A stretch of 64,000 bases of DNA from Pantoea sp. A4 (GTDB lineage Bacteria; Pseudomonadota; Gammaproteobacteria; Enterobacterales; Enterobacteriaceae). This document shows, piece after piece, positions 10,801 through 19,024 of the stretch. The notes below the pieces were generated by a model that worked only from the letters and a program-made list of their open reading frames with translations, made no database searches and was not told where the DNA came from. Position 1 is the first letter of the stretch. Every line of letters begins with the position of its first letter. Where the stretch lies: positions 24,669 to 88,668 of the forward strand of contig NZ_ALXE01000046.1 of assembly GCF_000295955.2 (NCBI RefSeq), written 5' to 3'. Position numbers and translations under genes: made by a program.

Positions 10801-11430
10801 TACTTCAACGTGGCGCGCACGGTCGATAAAGCGCTCCAGGAACACGCCTGCGTCACTGAAGAATTGTTCGCCGAGACGACGCACACTTTCCCACGCGTTT
10901 CGAAGCGCTTCAGGGTCGTCACAGCGGGTTAAACCAATACCGCCACCGCCCGCGGTGCTTTTCAGCATCACGGGATAACCGATGTTTTCAGCAGCGCTGA
11001 GCGCGTCTTCCAGTGAGTTCAGTAACGGTGTACCCGGCGTCATCGGCACGCCTGCGCTGGCGGCCAGTTCACGCGCGCGGTGTTTCAGACCAAACTCACC
11101 AATCTGCTGTGCGGTTGGACCTACAAATGCCATCCCTGCCTCTTCGCAGGCGGCGGCAAACGGCAGGCTCTCAGACAGGAAACCGTAGCCCGGCCAGATG
11201 GCTTCTGCGCCGCTCTCTTTAGCGGCGGCTAAAATTTTATCGATGCGCAAATAGCTGTCGCTGGCCTTATCCCCACCCAGCGCAATCGCCACATCCGCTT
11301 CTTTCACATGGCGTGCATTCCGGTCTGCATCGGAATAGACCGCGACGCTTTTCACACCAAGGCGTTTCAGGGTACGGATCGCGCGGCAGGCAATTTCGCC
11401 ACGGTTAGCAATCAGAACGGTGCTGAACAT
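7813..11430 (-). CDS. uca: Urea carboxylase (biotin-dependent)
   Basis: Carboxylates urea to allophanate using ATP, bicarbonate and covalently bound biotin; with allophanate hydrolase it forms the urea amidolyase route that replaces urease. At 1205 residues it is full length. A biotin carboxylase domain fills residues 1 to about 450 with the ATP-grasp loop KSTAGGGGIGL and EVNTRLQVEHPVTE. The carboxyltransferase part, related to KipA/KipI subunits, spans about 465-1060. A biotinyl domain at the end has VEAMKME, with biotin lysine at about K1171. It starts two bases after the atzF stop and shows no breaks. Confidence 0.96.
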   Translation of the reverse strand: MFSTVLIANRGEIACRAIRTLKRLGVKSVAVYSDADRNARHVKEADVAIALGGDKASDSYLRIDKILAAAKESGAEAIWPGYGFLSESLPFAAACEEAGMAFVGPTAQQIGEFGLKHRARELAASAGVPMTPGTPLLNSLEDALSAAENIGYPVMLKSTAGGGGIGLTRCDDPEALRNAWESVRRLGEQFFSDAGVFLERFIDRARHVEVQIFGDGSGKVIALGERDCSLQRRNQKVVEETPAPNLPQATREALLASAVRLGELVSYRSAGTVEYIYDAEQDAFYFLEVNTRLQVEHPVTECVTGLDLVECMLKVAAGDAIDWARLQQAPKGASIEVRIYAEDPLKNFQPSPGVLTGVSFPEDVRVDGWIDTGTEVSAFYDPMIAKLIVHADTREAALAKMQQALDATQLHGIATNLDYLRQIVATEAFHSGKVWTRFLDSFTPTASVIEVLQPGTFSSIQDFPGRLGYWDIGVPPSGPMDDYAFRLANRIVGNHDSAAGLEFTLQGPTLRFHSDAVIALAGADCPAELDGESLDYWQPVGVKAGQTLTLGRAHSGCRTYLAVRNGFDVPEYLGSRSTFSLGQFGGHAGRTLRIADMLPISQPLLAACTTPAPISEPQALDHALVPYYGTEWRIGVLYGPHGAPDFFTQAAIDEFFASDWQVHYNSNRLGVRLVGPKPTWTRANGGEAGLHPSNVHDCEYAIGAVNFTGDFPVILTHDGPSLGGFVCPVTIAKAELWKVGQVKPGDRIRFYPVSAEEAVALEKAQAESVATLRSHHARSFAVPSLATTAFGSATLLAALPATDTTPVAVYRQAGDKYVLIEYGDNVLDLALRLRVHLLMQALSERAVPGVEELSPGVRSLQVRYDSLILSQKQLMNLLLELEAGLGDVSQLKVPSRVVWMPMAFEDSATLGAVERYQETVRTTAPWLPNNVDFIQRINGLESREAVRDTIFDASYLILGLGDVYLGAPCAVPVDPRHRLLSSKYNPARTFTAEGTVGIGGMYMCIYGMDSPGGYQLVGRTLPIWNKFLKNDQFAADEPWLLHFFDQVRFYPVTEDELTQLRDDFREGRATVCIEETLFDFAAHQQFLTENADSIADFRQRQSAAFEQEVMLWAQEEQNAPLTREETLVAPEADDDARAVCADMNGNIWKVLVQPGDAVEAGQTLIIVEAMKMELAIVAPQGGTVKRIACQSGRPVSPGDTLLWLE

Positions 11431-11432
11431 GG

Positions 11433-13229
11433 TTATTTACTCCCCTGAGAGGCCAGCCAGTTGCGCCAGCCACCGAATTCGGTAATTTCCAGCGCCTGTG
11501 ACAGCACCGCCGGTTCGCAGATAAAGCCTTTCACTACCCGACCATCAGCCAGCGTCAGTGAGCCAATGCCGAGCGGTGCCGGGATTTCCACCACGAACTC
11601 GCCAAAGCGCGCCAGCGGGATATCCCACAGTTCCACGGTGATGGCGGCCCCGCTGCTGTCTCGCAGCAGGCCCGGTTTTTTGATCGGCCCATCAAGCAGG
11701 GCAAACAGGCGATAGTGGTTGGCCGTTTGCGTCTCTTCCACCAGCACGGCGTTGCGGGTGATGAGCTGGAAGTTGAGCGGCATACCAGTGAGGTGCGCCC
11801 CAACCACCGCCACGCGCACATGATCGGTAGAAACCGGTAATGCGCCAGGTGGGATCGGCGGAGCTTTGCCGGTGGCCCCTAACGTCAGCGCCATCTGATG
11901 CTGCCAGCGCAGGCCAAAACCGGCCAACGCGCGATCCTGCCAGGCCGGTGCGATCACGGTGATCCCGGCAGGCAGGCCGTCGTTGCGGAATGGGCCAGGC
12001 AGCGCCAGTGCGCTGAGATCGGCGAGATTGGTGAAGTTGGTGTAGGTGCCGAAGTGTGAGTTGTAATGCACCGGTTCCTGCTTCATCTCTTCCAGCGTGT
12101 GGATAGTGGGAGAAGTCGGCACCACAACGGCATCAAACTGCGCCAGCGTGTGTTGGATTTGGCGTGTTAACTCAGCACGCAGGTATTCGGCCTGATAAGC
12201 CTCGACGGCGGTGTATTTCAGGCCGCTGCTGACGATGCCATACACCACGGGGTCCATCTCTTCCGGGCGGTTGATCATTTCGCCGACCGCCACGGTGCGT
12301 TCTGCCACCCAGGGGCCGTAATAGAGTTGTTCGGCAAGCTGATGGAACGGAGTGAAATCAATCGGGTGCAGCACGGCACCGCCCACTTGCAGCTGCTCTA
12401 GCGCCGCCAGCCAGGCAGCTTCGGCCTGCTTATCCCCAAAGAATTCTGGTGAGGCCGGGATAGCGAAATCTGGCTGCGCCTTAAAGCTGGCTGGCGCAGT
12501 GTGCGGGTTGCTGCGCGAGTAGGCATCACCCGCGTCGTAGCCGCCTGCGGCAGTCGCCACGACAAAGGCATCTTCAACTGTTAAAGCAAACACCGAGATG
12601 GTGTCATTCAGGCGACAGGCAGGCACCACACCGCTGGCCGAGAACCAGCCTTTGGTCGGCTTTAATCCAACGATGTTGTTAAAGCCTGCCGGTACGCGAC
12701 CGGAACCGGCGGTATCGGTGCCGAGAGAGAAGCCAACCAGGCCGCGCGCCAGCACCGAGGCGGAGCCCGAACTGGAACCGCCGCTGACATAGTCAGGATC
12801 AAAGGTGTTGCTCACTGCGCCAAACGGAGAACGCGTGCCCACCAAGCCCGTTGCATATTGGTCGAGGTTGGTTTTCCCTATCACCACCGCACCCGCCGCT
12901 TTTAACTGCGCCACCACAAAAGCATCAACTTCGGCGGTGTAGGTGAAAGCCGGACAAGCCGCACTGGTGGGCCAGCCCGCAACGTCAATATTGTCTTTTA
13001 CCGCAAACGGCACCCCAAACAGCGGCAGTGCTGAAGGGTTACGCAGGTAACTCGCCAGCAGGGGCTCAATCTGTGCCTGTAACTGCGCCGGTGTGGCGAG
13101 ATAGAGCCAGGCATTGTCTTGCGCGTCTATAGCGTCAAGGTGGGCGGCCAGCACATTACCGATCGCTTCAGGTTGATGTTGATACAGCAGTTGCCAGTCT
13201 TTCAGGGTCAAACCAAAGGTAGAGGCCAT
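11433..13229 (-). CDS. atzF: Allophanate hydrolase
   Basis: Amidase-signature enzyme that hydrolyses allophanate to two ammonia and two CO2, completing urea amidolysis in the cytosol. At 598 residues the usual two-domain form is present: the amidase domain with the Ser-cisSer-Lys triad region (FAVKDNIDVAGWP, then GGSSSGSA and GTDTAGSGRVPA), and a C-terminal domain from about 455 with GxxxTGMPLNFQL. The ATG at 13229 is chosen over one 14 codons upstream because that one would lie upstream of the predicted sigma-54 transcript start. First gene of the urea operon. Confidence 0.95.
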   Translation of the reverse strand: MASTFGLTLKDWQLLYQHQPEAIGNVLAAHLDAIDAQDNAWLYLATPAQLQAQIEPLLASYLRNPSALPLFGVPFAVKDNIDVAGWPTSAACPAFTYTAEVDAFVVAQLKAAGAVVIGKTNLDQYATGLVGTRSPFGAVSNTFDPDYVSGGSSSGSASVLARGLVGFSLGTDTAGSGRVPAGFNNIVGLKPTKGWFSASGVVPACRLNDTISVFALTVEDAFVVATAAGGYDAGDAYSRSNPHTAPASFKAQPDFAIPASPEFFGDKQAEAAWLAALEQLQVGGAVLHPIDFTPFHQLAEQLYYGPWVAERTVAVGEMINRPEEMDPVVYGIVSSGLKYTAVEAYQAEYLRAELTRQIQHTLAQFDAVVVPTSPTIHTLEEMKQEPVHYNSHFGTYTNFTNLADLSALALPGPFRNDGLPAGITVIAPAWQDRALAGFGLRWQHQMALTLGATGKAPPIPPGALPVSTDHVRVAVVGAHLTGMPLNFQLITRNAVLVEETQTANHYRLFALLDGPIKKPGLLRDSSGAAITVELWDIPLARFGEFVVEIPAPLGIGSLTLADGRVVKGFICEPAVLSQALEITEFGGWRNWLASQGSK

Positions 13230-13241
13230 AATGAATTCCAA

Positions 13242-13253
13242 CTGGTATACAAG
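13242..13253. promoter_or_regulatory. Candidate GntR operator of the urea operon
   Basis: CTGGTATACAAG is a near-perfect palindrome (10 of 12 positions symmetric) centred on GTATAC. This core is common in FCD-type GntR operators. It lies between the predicted sigma-54 start point and the atzF ATG, a position suited to repression by the gntR product encoded in the operon. Binding is inferred. Confidence 0.5.
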
Positions 13254-13266
13254 ATGGGATTTGTAT

Positions 13267-13282
13267 TGCAATTGGCTTGCCA
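13267..13282 (-). promoter_or_regulatory. Sigma-54 (RpoN) promoter of atzF-uca-gntR-urtABCDE
   Basis: On the minus strand the sequence reads TGGCAAGCCAATTGCA. This matches the -24/-12 consensus TGGCACG-N4-TTGCA at all but one fixed position, with exactly ten bases between the invariant GG and GC. It lies about 40 bases before the atzF start at 13229, and nitrogen control by RpoN/NtrC fits a urea nitrogen-scavenging operon. The transcription start would fall near 13256. Confidence 0.75.
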
Positions 13283-13354
13283 GTTTTTTAACCGATTGAA
13301 TTGTATTGTTTTTATATTTACTCAGTAAGGATTGAACGCATTATCGCCAGAGGG

Positions 13355-13373
13355 TGGTGCAACCGTTGCACCA
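13355..13373. promoter_or_regulatory. Perfect inverted repeat upstream of the urea promoter (possible enhancer site)
   Basis: TGGTGCAA-CCG-TTGCACCA: 8-bp perfect arms, 3-base spacer, centred about 108 bases upstream of the predicted sigma-54 start, a normal enhancer distance. The half-sites TGCACCA and TGGTGCA are those of NtrC, but their order is reversed relative to the usual TGCACCA-N3-TGGTGCA. It may be two NtrC half-sites or a site for another activator. The rest of the 340-base gap 13230-13569 holds no gene that I can see. Confidence 0.4.
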
Positions 13374-13569
13374 AAAATAAGCTGAAGGGATCGCTTTAAA
13401 GCGGTAATAACCTTGGGCGGAATACGAGTGACGTTACAGCAGAATGGTGGTGACCCAATTCCACTGCAATTGATGAGATGATCTAATAAACCCTAGTTAA
13501 TTACCCCGTCTAATCAAATAAATTACTTCGCGTTATGCTTTTTCCACACGACAGCTTAAGGATAACGTG

Positions 13570-14421
13570 ATGCAAACCGTAAAACTGAACAACGGTGTTG
13601 AAATGCCCCTGCTGGGCTTTGGTGTATTTCAGATGTCTGATGCCGCTGAATGCGAGCGCGCCGTGACAGATGCCATCGATACCGGATACCGCCTGATTGA
13701 TACCGCCGCGTCATATCAGAACGAAACCCAGGTCGGGAAGGCTCTGCAACAGGCGGATATTGCACGCAGTGAGCTTTTTGTTACCACCAAACTTTGGTTG
13801 CAAGATACAAATTACGCGGGCGCTAAAGCCCAGTTCGAACGCTCCCTGAATCGGCTGCAACTTGACTACGTTGACCTGTATCTGATTCACCAGCCTTACG
13901 GCGATGTGCATGGAGCCTGGCGCGCCATGGAAGAACTGCAGCAGGCAGGCAAAATTCGCGCTATTGGCGTCAGTAACTTCCATCCAGACCGACTGGCCGA
14001 CCTTATGGCCTTCAACAAGGTTATTCCTGCGGTAAACCAGATTGAAGTTAACCCCTTCAACCAGCAGTTGCACGCCGCTCCGTGGATGCAAAGCCGTGGT
14101 ATTCAGCCGGAAGCCTGGGCACCGTTTGCTGAAGGCAGAAATGGTCTGTTTCAGCATCCGGTGTTAACCGCGATAGGTCAAAAGTACGGCAAAAGTGTGG
14201 GCCAGGTGGTACTACGCTGGGTTTTCCAGCGGGGCATCATTTCACTCGCTAAATCGGTGCGGAAACAACGTATGGAAGAGAATATCAACATTCTCGATTT
14301 TGCACTCAGTGCGGAAGACATGCGGCAAATTGCCGCCCTCGACACCGCAACCAGCGCCTTTTTCTCTCACCGCGATCCGGCAATGGTCGAATGGCTGACT
14401 GGCCGCAAACTTGATGTTTAA
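13570..14421 (+). CDS. Aldo/keto reductase (short, AKR3/5-like)
   Basis: NADPH-dependent carbonyl reductase, TIM barrel, 283 residues. The catalytic tetrad is visible as D44 and Y49 (LIDTAASYQNE), K74 (TTKLW) and H107 (LIHQPYG). The cofactor-binding end has SLAKSVRKQRMEENINI instead of the usual IPKS, so the usual proline is replaced by Ala. The ATG at 13570 is preferred over an overlapping GTG one codon earlier, with AAGGA upstream. A second aldo/keto reductase follows after 26 bases, probably in the same transcript. Substrate unknown. Confidence 0.88.
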   Translation: MQTVKLNNGVEMPLLGFGVFQMSDAAECERAVTDAIDTGYRLIDTAASYQNETQVGKALQQADIARSELFVTTKLWLQDTNYAGAKAQFERSLNRLQLDYVDLYLIHQPYGDVHGAWRAMEELQQAGKIRAIGVSNFHPDRLADLMAFNKVIPAVNQIEVNPFNQQLHAAPWMQSRGIQPEAWAPFAEGRNGLFQHPVLTAIGQKYGKSVGQVVLRWVFQRGIISLAKSVRKQRMEENINILDFALSAEDMRQIAALDTATSAFFSHRDPAMVEWLTGRKLDV

Positions 14422-14447
14422 CTCGCAATAAAAACGGGGTTTATTCA

Positions 14448-15437
14448 ATGCAAAAACGTTATCTGGGGAAATCCGGACTCGAAGTATCCGCTATTGGACT
14501 CGGCTGCATGGGCTTAAGCCACGGTTATGGCCCAGCGACCGAGACCCGTCAGGCTATCGAACTCATTCGCGCAGCGGTTGAACGTGGGGTCACATTCTTC
14601 GATACCGCTGAAGTGTACGGCCCCTTCCTTAATGAGGAGGTTGTCGGGGAAGCTTTAAAGCCGTTTCGTGACCGTGTGGTTATTGCTACCAAGTTTGGAT
14701 TTACCTTTGGCGATGACAACAAGCAGCAGATACTAAACAGCCGTCCAGAGCATATTCGCGAAGCGGTGGAAGGATCATTACGCCGTCTTAAGACAGATGT
14801 CATTGATCTGCTGTATCAACACCGCGTCGACCCGGATGTCCCGATTGAAGATGTCGCGGGGACCGTGAAAGACCTGATAGCGGAAGGCAAAGTTAAGCAT
14901 TTCGGTCTGTCCGAAGCAGGCGCACAAACTATTCGTCGTGCGCATACTGTACAACCCGTTACTGTACTGCAAAGCGAATACTCCATGTGGTGGCGAGAAC
15001 CTGAGCAGGAGATCCTGCCGTTGCTTGAAGAGCTGGGCATTGGTTTCGTTCCCTTTAGCCCATTAGGTAAAGGCTTCCTGACGGGATCAATTAGACCAGG
15101 CACAACGTTTAGTAAGGATGATTACCGCAGCACTGTGCCACGCTTCGCCGAACAGGCGATTGAAGCTAATGAAAAACTGGTTTCCTTGTTGGGTGAGCTG
15201 GCTACAGAGAAGGGTGTAACATCTGCGCAAATCGCTCTGGCATGGCTGTTGGCACAAAAGCCGTGGATTGCTCCCATCCCTGGGACCACGAAGCTTCACC
15301 GGCTGGAAGAGAACCTGGGGGCTGCTGACATCATCCTGTCGCGGGATGACTTACAGCAGTTAACTCAGGCGCTTGAAACGATTAAAATCGTCGGCGAACG
15401 TTATTCTCCTGAGCACCAGGCTCGCGTGGGGCGTTAA
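14448..15437 (+). CDS. Aldo/keto reductase (AKR13/YakC-like)
   Basis: NADP-dependent oxidoreductase of 329 residues. Tetrad residues are D52 and Y57 (FFDTAEVYGP), K82 (ATKFGF) and H125 (YQHRVD). It opens with RYLGKSGLEVSAIGLGCMG and ends with the IPGTTKLHRLEENLGA cofactor motif typical of the long AKRs. It follows the shorter AKR at 13570 and faces the LysR gene at 15472. The physiological substrate cannot be told; quinone, methylglyoxal or other aldehyde detoxification are possibilities only. Confidence 0.9.
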   Translation: MQKRYLGKSGLEVSAIGLGCMGLSHGYGPATETRQAIELIRAAVERGVTFFDTAEVYGPFLNEEVVGEALKPFRDRVVIATKFGFTFGDDNKQQILNSRPEHIREAVEGSLRRLKTDVIDLLYQHRVDPDVPIEDVAGTVKDLIAEGKVKHFGLSEAGAQTIRRAHTVQPVTVLQSEYSMWWREPEQEILPLLEELGIGFVPFSPLGKGFLTGSIRPGTTFSKDDYRSTVPRFAEQAIEANEKLVSLLGELATEKGVTSAQIALAWLLAQKPWIAPIPGTTKLHRLEENLGAADIILSRDDLQQLTQALETIKIVGERYSPEHQARVGR

Positions 15438-15471
15438 TAACCGGACGGGTCCACCACAAATGGCGGCCCCG

Positions 15472-16365
15472 TTACTCCCGGTAACGTAGAGCATCAATCA
15501 TCAGCGCAAAAGCGGGCGGATGCTGCTTACGGCTCGGGTAGTAAAGATAATAACCGGGGAAAGGCGGACACCAGTCTTGTAGAACCTGAATAAGCTCTCC
15601 TGACTTGATATAACCCTGCACTCTGTCTTCAGGTATACAGGCGAGGCCAAAACCGGATAACGCCGCATCGATCCTTTCCGCCTGCAGATTAAACGTCACC
15701 TGCCCTTCCACTCTGACCCGTAAAGGCTTCCCTTCCTTCTCAAACTCCCAGTGGTAAAGTCCACCAGCAGTCGGCAGGCGCATATTGATACACCGATGGT
15801 TTTGTAGCTCGTGCGGTGTTTCGGGTACGGGGTTAGCGGCAAAGTAGGATGGCGCTCCCACCACTATCATGCGCATTTCCGGTCCAATCCTCACCGCAAT
15901 CATATCCTTTTCCACACTTTCGCCCAGACGGATCCCGGCATCAAAACGCCCCTCAACAATATCAACAAAACCGTTATCAACCACCAGCTCGAGATTAATT
16001 TCCGGATATTGCCGGAGGAAGGGTTTTAACTTCGGCCATACCAGACTGCGCGCGGCATGTTCCCCGACCGATAAACGGATATTGCCGGAGGCACTCCCGT
16101 CCAGTTGAAGTAGTGATTCCAACTCCTGCTCAAGATCGGCAATACGAGGTTCAAGACAGGCAATAATTCTCTCCCCCGCTTCTGTAGGCGCAACGCTGCG
16201 GGTTGTACGGGTCAGAAGTCGGATATTTAGCCTTTCCTCCAGTGCCTTTATCGCATGGCTGAGTGCAGACTGCGAAACGCCCAGTTTGCCCGCTGCTTTG
16301 GTAAAACTTCGTTCCCTTGCAACTACCAGAAAGATTTGCAGTTCGTTGAAGTTTTCTTTGAGCAT
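15472..16365 (-). CDS. LysR-family transcriptional regulator
   Basis: LysR activator/repressor of 297 residues. The helix-turn-helix is at about residues 5-60 with SFTKAAGKLGVSQSALSHAIKALEE split across the recognition helix, followed by the typical LLTRTTRSVAPTEAGE linker. The periplasmic-binding-like effector domain ends with YYLYYPSRKQHPPAF, common in LysR proteins paired with oxidoreductases. The ATG at 16365 has AAGGA nine bases upstream; an in-frame ATG 13 codons earlier lacks one. It is convergent with the two aldo/keto reductases and divergent from the DUF1345 gene; its targets are unknown. Confidence 0.9.
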   Translation of the reverse strand: MLKENFNELQIFLVVARERSFTKAAGKLGVSQSALSHAIKALEERLNIRLLTRTTRSVAPTEAGERIIACLEPRIADLEQELESLLQLDGSASGNIRLSVGEHAARSLVWPKLKPFLRQYPEINLELVVDNGFVDIVEGRFDAGIRLGESVEKDMIAVRIGPEMRMIVVGAPSYFAANPVPETPHELQNHRCINMRLPTAGGLYHWEFEKEGKPLRVRVEGQVTFNLQAERIDAALSGFGLACIPEDRVQGYIKSGELIQVLQDWCPPFPGYYLYYPSRKQHPPAFALMIDALRYRE

Positions 16366-16574
16366 CGACAATTTCCTTGTGGAGACGTTCCCTCCAATGC
16401 ACATTCATGAATGGGTGTCTGTTAGGTTTAAATTTTACGGACTTGCCTCAACTGCGCAATAGTTGAATGTGTGCGCTAAAGCGACAGGACAAAAAACAGG
16501 CGGAAACAGGATATTTTCCGATTGCCAAACGAGGCACTACAGTTAATTGATGGTATCTCCAATGGCATCGATTT

Positions 16575-17234
16575 ATGCGCACCTCGTTAAGGACACATCT
16601 GCACGCCCGCCTCTGGCTTATCCTGGCGATTATGGCTGGAATGCTCTGTTTCCTGCTGCTGCCGGACAAACTGGGCTATTTGCAAAGGTTGCTGATTGGC
16701 TGGAACGTTCTGGCGTGGTTGTATCTGGTTTCGCAGTGGTTTCGCATGCTCCATGCCAAAACCGGGCATATTGAACATATCGCCAGAGTACAGGATGAAA
16801 GCGCGTCGTTGGTGTTGAGTGTGATTATTCTGGCCTGCCTGGTCAGCGTGCTGGCGATATTACTTGAGCTTTCATCGCTGAAATCATTAACGGGTACGCC
16901 GCGCGTGCTGCATATTATCCTGACGGCTACCACGTTAATCGTTTCGTGGACGCTGCTGCCAAGCTCTTTTGCCATCCATTACGCGCACCATCATTACCTG
17001 CACCGCAGTGAAAATGTGGTGCCGCTGCGCTTCCCGGAGAACCCGCAAGATCCCAATTACTGGGACTTTCTCTATTACGCTTTCACCATTGCGGTGGCTT
17101 CCCAAACCGCTGATGTGGCAACAGGCACTCGTGACATACGCAGAATCACCCTGCTGCAATCGGTGGTCTCTTTTGTCTTTAATCTTGCGATCCTTGGGCT
17201 GTCCGTCAATGTGGCGGCCAGTTTGCTCAGTTAA
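16575..17234 (+). CDS. DUF1345 family integral membrane protein
   Basis: 219 residues with about five hydrophobic helices (near 15-30, 38-55, 80-100, 112-130 and 195-217). The family hallmark region FAIHYAHHHYL and PNYWDFLYYAFTIAVASQTADV is clear. The function of DUF1345 is not known; the pairs of acidic and histidine residues in the conserved block suggest an ion-related role, which is only a guess. The ribosome site before the ATG is weak. Single gene, divergent from the LysR gene and convergent with the DUF3811-type gene. Confidence 0.88.
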   Translation: MRTSLRTHLHARLWLILAIMAGMLCFLLLPDKLGYLQRLLIGWNVLAWLYLVSQWFRMLHAKTGHIEHIARVQDESASLVLSVIILACLVSVLAILLELSSLKSLTGTPRVLHIILTATTLIVSWTLLPSSFAIHYAHHHYLHRSENVVPLRFPENPQDPNYWDFLYYAFTIAVASQTADVATGTRDIRRITLLQSVVSFVFNLAILGLSVNVAASLLS

Positions 17235-17256
17235 CCGGCCAGCCCGTTTTAAAGGA

Positions 17257-17565
17257 TTACTGGCGGCGGCCCTTATTAATGGAAGCGGACCAGCTAAAGT
17301 CAGAGACTTCACTCGCCGCCAGTGAGGCAGGCTTTTTCTTACGTACCGGCTTGTTCTTTTTCTCTGCGGCCGCTTTCTCTTTTGCCAGCTTCACCGCCAT
17401 GATCTGTTGCCTTGCTTCGGCACTCAACTCTTTACGTTTCTTATCGTCAGGCTCCTTGCCACTGCGTTGACGGAATTTCTCCACCAGCCCGTTGAGCGTC
17501 TCTTCAACGACCAGGCGTTCATCGGGGGTGAACTGATCGATGGAAATCATTTTCTTGTCGTTCAT
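17257..17565 (-). CDS. Small basic protein, DUF3811 (YjbD-like)
   Basis: 102 residues, highly charged and Lys/Ala-rich. The C-terminus SDFSWSASINKGRR resembles the SFSWSAN..GRR ending of E. coli YjbD as I remember it, and the helical middle (residues 15-60) has the same KxxLxxEARQQIMxxK pattern. The ATG at 17565 is chosen because GGAG lies upstream and the longer frame beyond it has no recognisable content. Function unknown; the basic tail could bind nucleic acid. A single gene with no obvious partners. Confidence 0.7.
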   Translation of the reverse strand: MNDKKMISIDQFTPDERLVVEETLNGLVEKFRQRSGKEPDDKKRKELSAEARQQIMAVKLAKEKAAAEKKNKPVRKKKPASLAASEVSDFSWSASINKGRRQ

Positions 17566-17735
17566 TACGTTTTCACTCCAGGGGGATCCACCGCCACAGT
17601 GTAGCGCAGTTACTGCAAAAACCGTGCGGTAAAACCCAATGCAGCTCAATGAATATCCTTTGCGCTTATTCATCTTAATAAGACAGGACGGTCGCAGCTA
17701 AAGTATCTGCCTTGATTCCCGACATCACATTCAGC

Positions 17736-18938
17736 ATGTATAACCGATACCTTGAAATTAACCGTCGTCGCAAACGCTTTAGTGGCACGGATATCCGCCA
17801 GGCCACGACCCTGAGTGATTTACAGCATCTGGCGCAGAAACAGCTTCCCAATTTCGTTTATGAATATATTGCCGGGGGCGCAGATGACGAGATCACTTTG
17901 CGTCACAATCTCGACGTATTCAGCCAGCAGCGCTTCGCTCCCTATACGTTACGTGATGTCTCCCATCCCGATACACGGATAACGCTGTTCGGCAAGCAGA
18001 CGGAATTGCCGCTGGCGATCGCCCCTACAGGCCTGGCCGGGCTGTTCTGGCCCGATGGCGATGTGCGTCTCGCTGAAGGCGCTGCGCTGGCTGGCGTGCC
18101 TATGACGCAAAGCACGGTGTCGATGTCATCCATTGCCGATGTCGCCGCAGTACCGGGATTGCGCCACTGGTTCCAGCTCTATTGCTACGGCACGCCAGAC
18201 ATTTACTCCCGGCTGATTGAACGAGCGCGAGAAAGTGGCAGTGAAACGCTGGTGGTGACCACGGATTTACCGGTTACCGGCAACCGCAGCTGGGATCGCA
18301 AAAATTACAGCTCGCCAAAAAACCTCTCTCTCAGAAGCAAACTGGATATGCTGCTGCACCCCACATGGGGAGTGCGCATGCTGCGTAATCGCAAGCGTCC
18401 CAATTTTATTAATCTGCTGGAGTTCCTCGAACCGGGTAAACAAACCCTCCAGGATGTGGCGCAGTGGATCAATCAGCATAAAAACCCAGGCTTAAGCTGG
18501 AAAGATATTGAGTACATCCGCACCCTCTGGCCGGGAAAACTGGTGGTGAAAGGCATTTTGCGCCCGGAAGATGCACTTATCGCACGTGATAAAGGCGTGG
18601 ATGGCATTGTGGTCACCAATCATGGCGGGAGACAGCTTGATCAGGTGGTTTCACCTTTGGAGGTTCTACCGGCAATCCGCCAGGCGGTGCAGCAAGATCT
18701 GACGATCTTTATTGATAGCGGCATTCGACGCGGCAGCGACATAGCAATCGCCCTCGCGCTGGGTGCCGATGCTGTCCTGTCCGGGCGAGCAACGCTGTAC
18801 GGCTTGTCGGCAGACGGTACTGCTGGCGTGACGCAGGCGCTTTCCATACTACGCCGTGAACTGGAAACCACTCTTGCACTCAACGGGCTGAATAACGTGA
18901 GTGAACTCAGCCCGGATATTTTAGTGCCGCTGCGTTAA
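17736..18938 (+). CDS. FMN-dependent alpha-hydroxy-acid oxidase/dehydrogenase (LldD/GOX family)
   Basis: Oxidises an L-2-hydroxy acid (lactate, glycolate or similar) to the 2-oxo acid. The 400 residues form a full FMN TIM barrel: FVYEYIAGGADDE near the N-terminus with the substrate-binding Tyr, APTGLAGLFWPDGD, then TNHGGRQLD containing the catalytic His, and the FMN phosphate loop SGIRRGSD...GADAVLSGR. It could be membrane-associated like LldD, but no clear anchor is seen. The start is uncertain: ATG at 17736 or TTG at 17712, neither with a good ribosome site. It leads a plus-strand group with a dipeptidase, an AEC permease and a GGT. Confidence 0.85.
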   Translation: MYNRYLEINRRRKRFSGTDIRQATTLSDLQHLAQKQLPNFVYEYIAGGADDEITLRHNLDVFSQQRFAPYTLRDVSHPDTRITLFGKQTELPLAIAPTGLAGLFWPDGDVRLAEGAALAGVPMTQSTVSMSSIADVAAVPGLRHWFQLYCYGTPDIYSRLIERARESGSETLVVTTDLPVTGNRSWDRKNYSSPKNLSLRSKLDMLLHPTWGVRMLRNRKRPNFINLLEFLEPGKQTLQDVAQWINQHKNPGLSWKDIEYIRTLWPGKLVVKGILRPEDALIARDKGVDGIVVTNHGGRQLDQVVSPLEVLPAIRQAVQQDLTIFIDSGIRRGSDIAIALALGADAVLSGRATLYGLSADGTAGVTQALSILRRELETTLALNGLNNVSELSPDILVPLR

Positions 18939-19024
18939 GTCCTGAGATCGTCATCTATCTTTCACCCAGCCAGTGAGGTCAGCAACTATGCTTCAGGTAT
19001 CCGTGTTTTTCGGGGAGATGACCG

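Noticed and set aside
13230..13271. Longer atzF start at 13271
   Set aside because: It would lie upstream of the predicted sigma-54 transcription start, and the extra residues are not typical of the family.
13355..13373. Canonical NtrC enhancer
   Set aside because: The half-sites are in reversed order compared with TGCACCA-N3-TGGTGCA, so it is reported only as a possible site.
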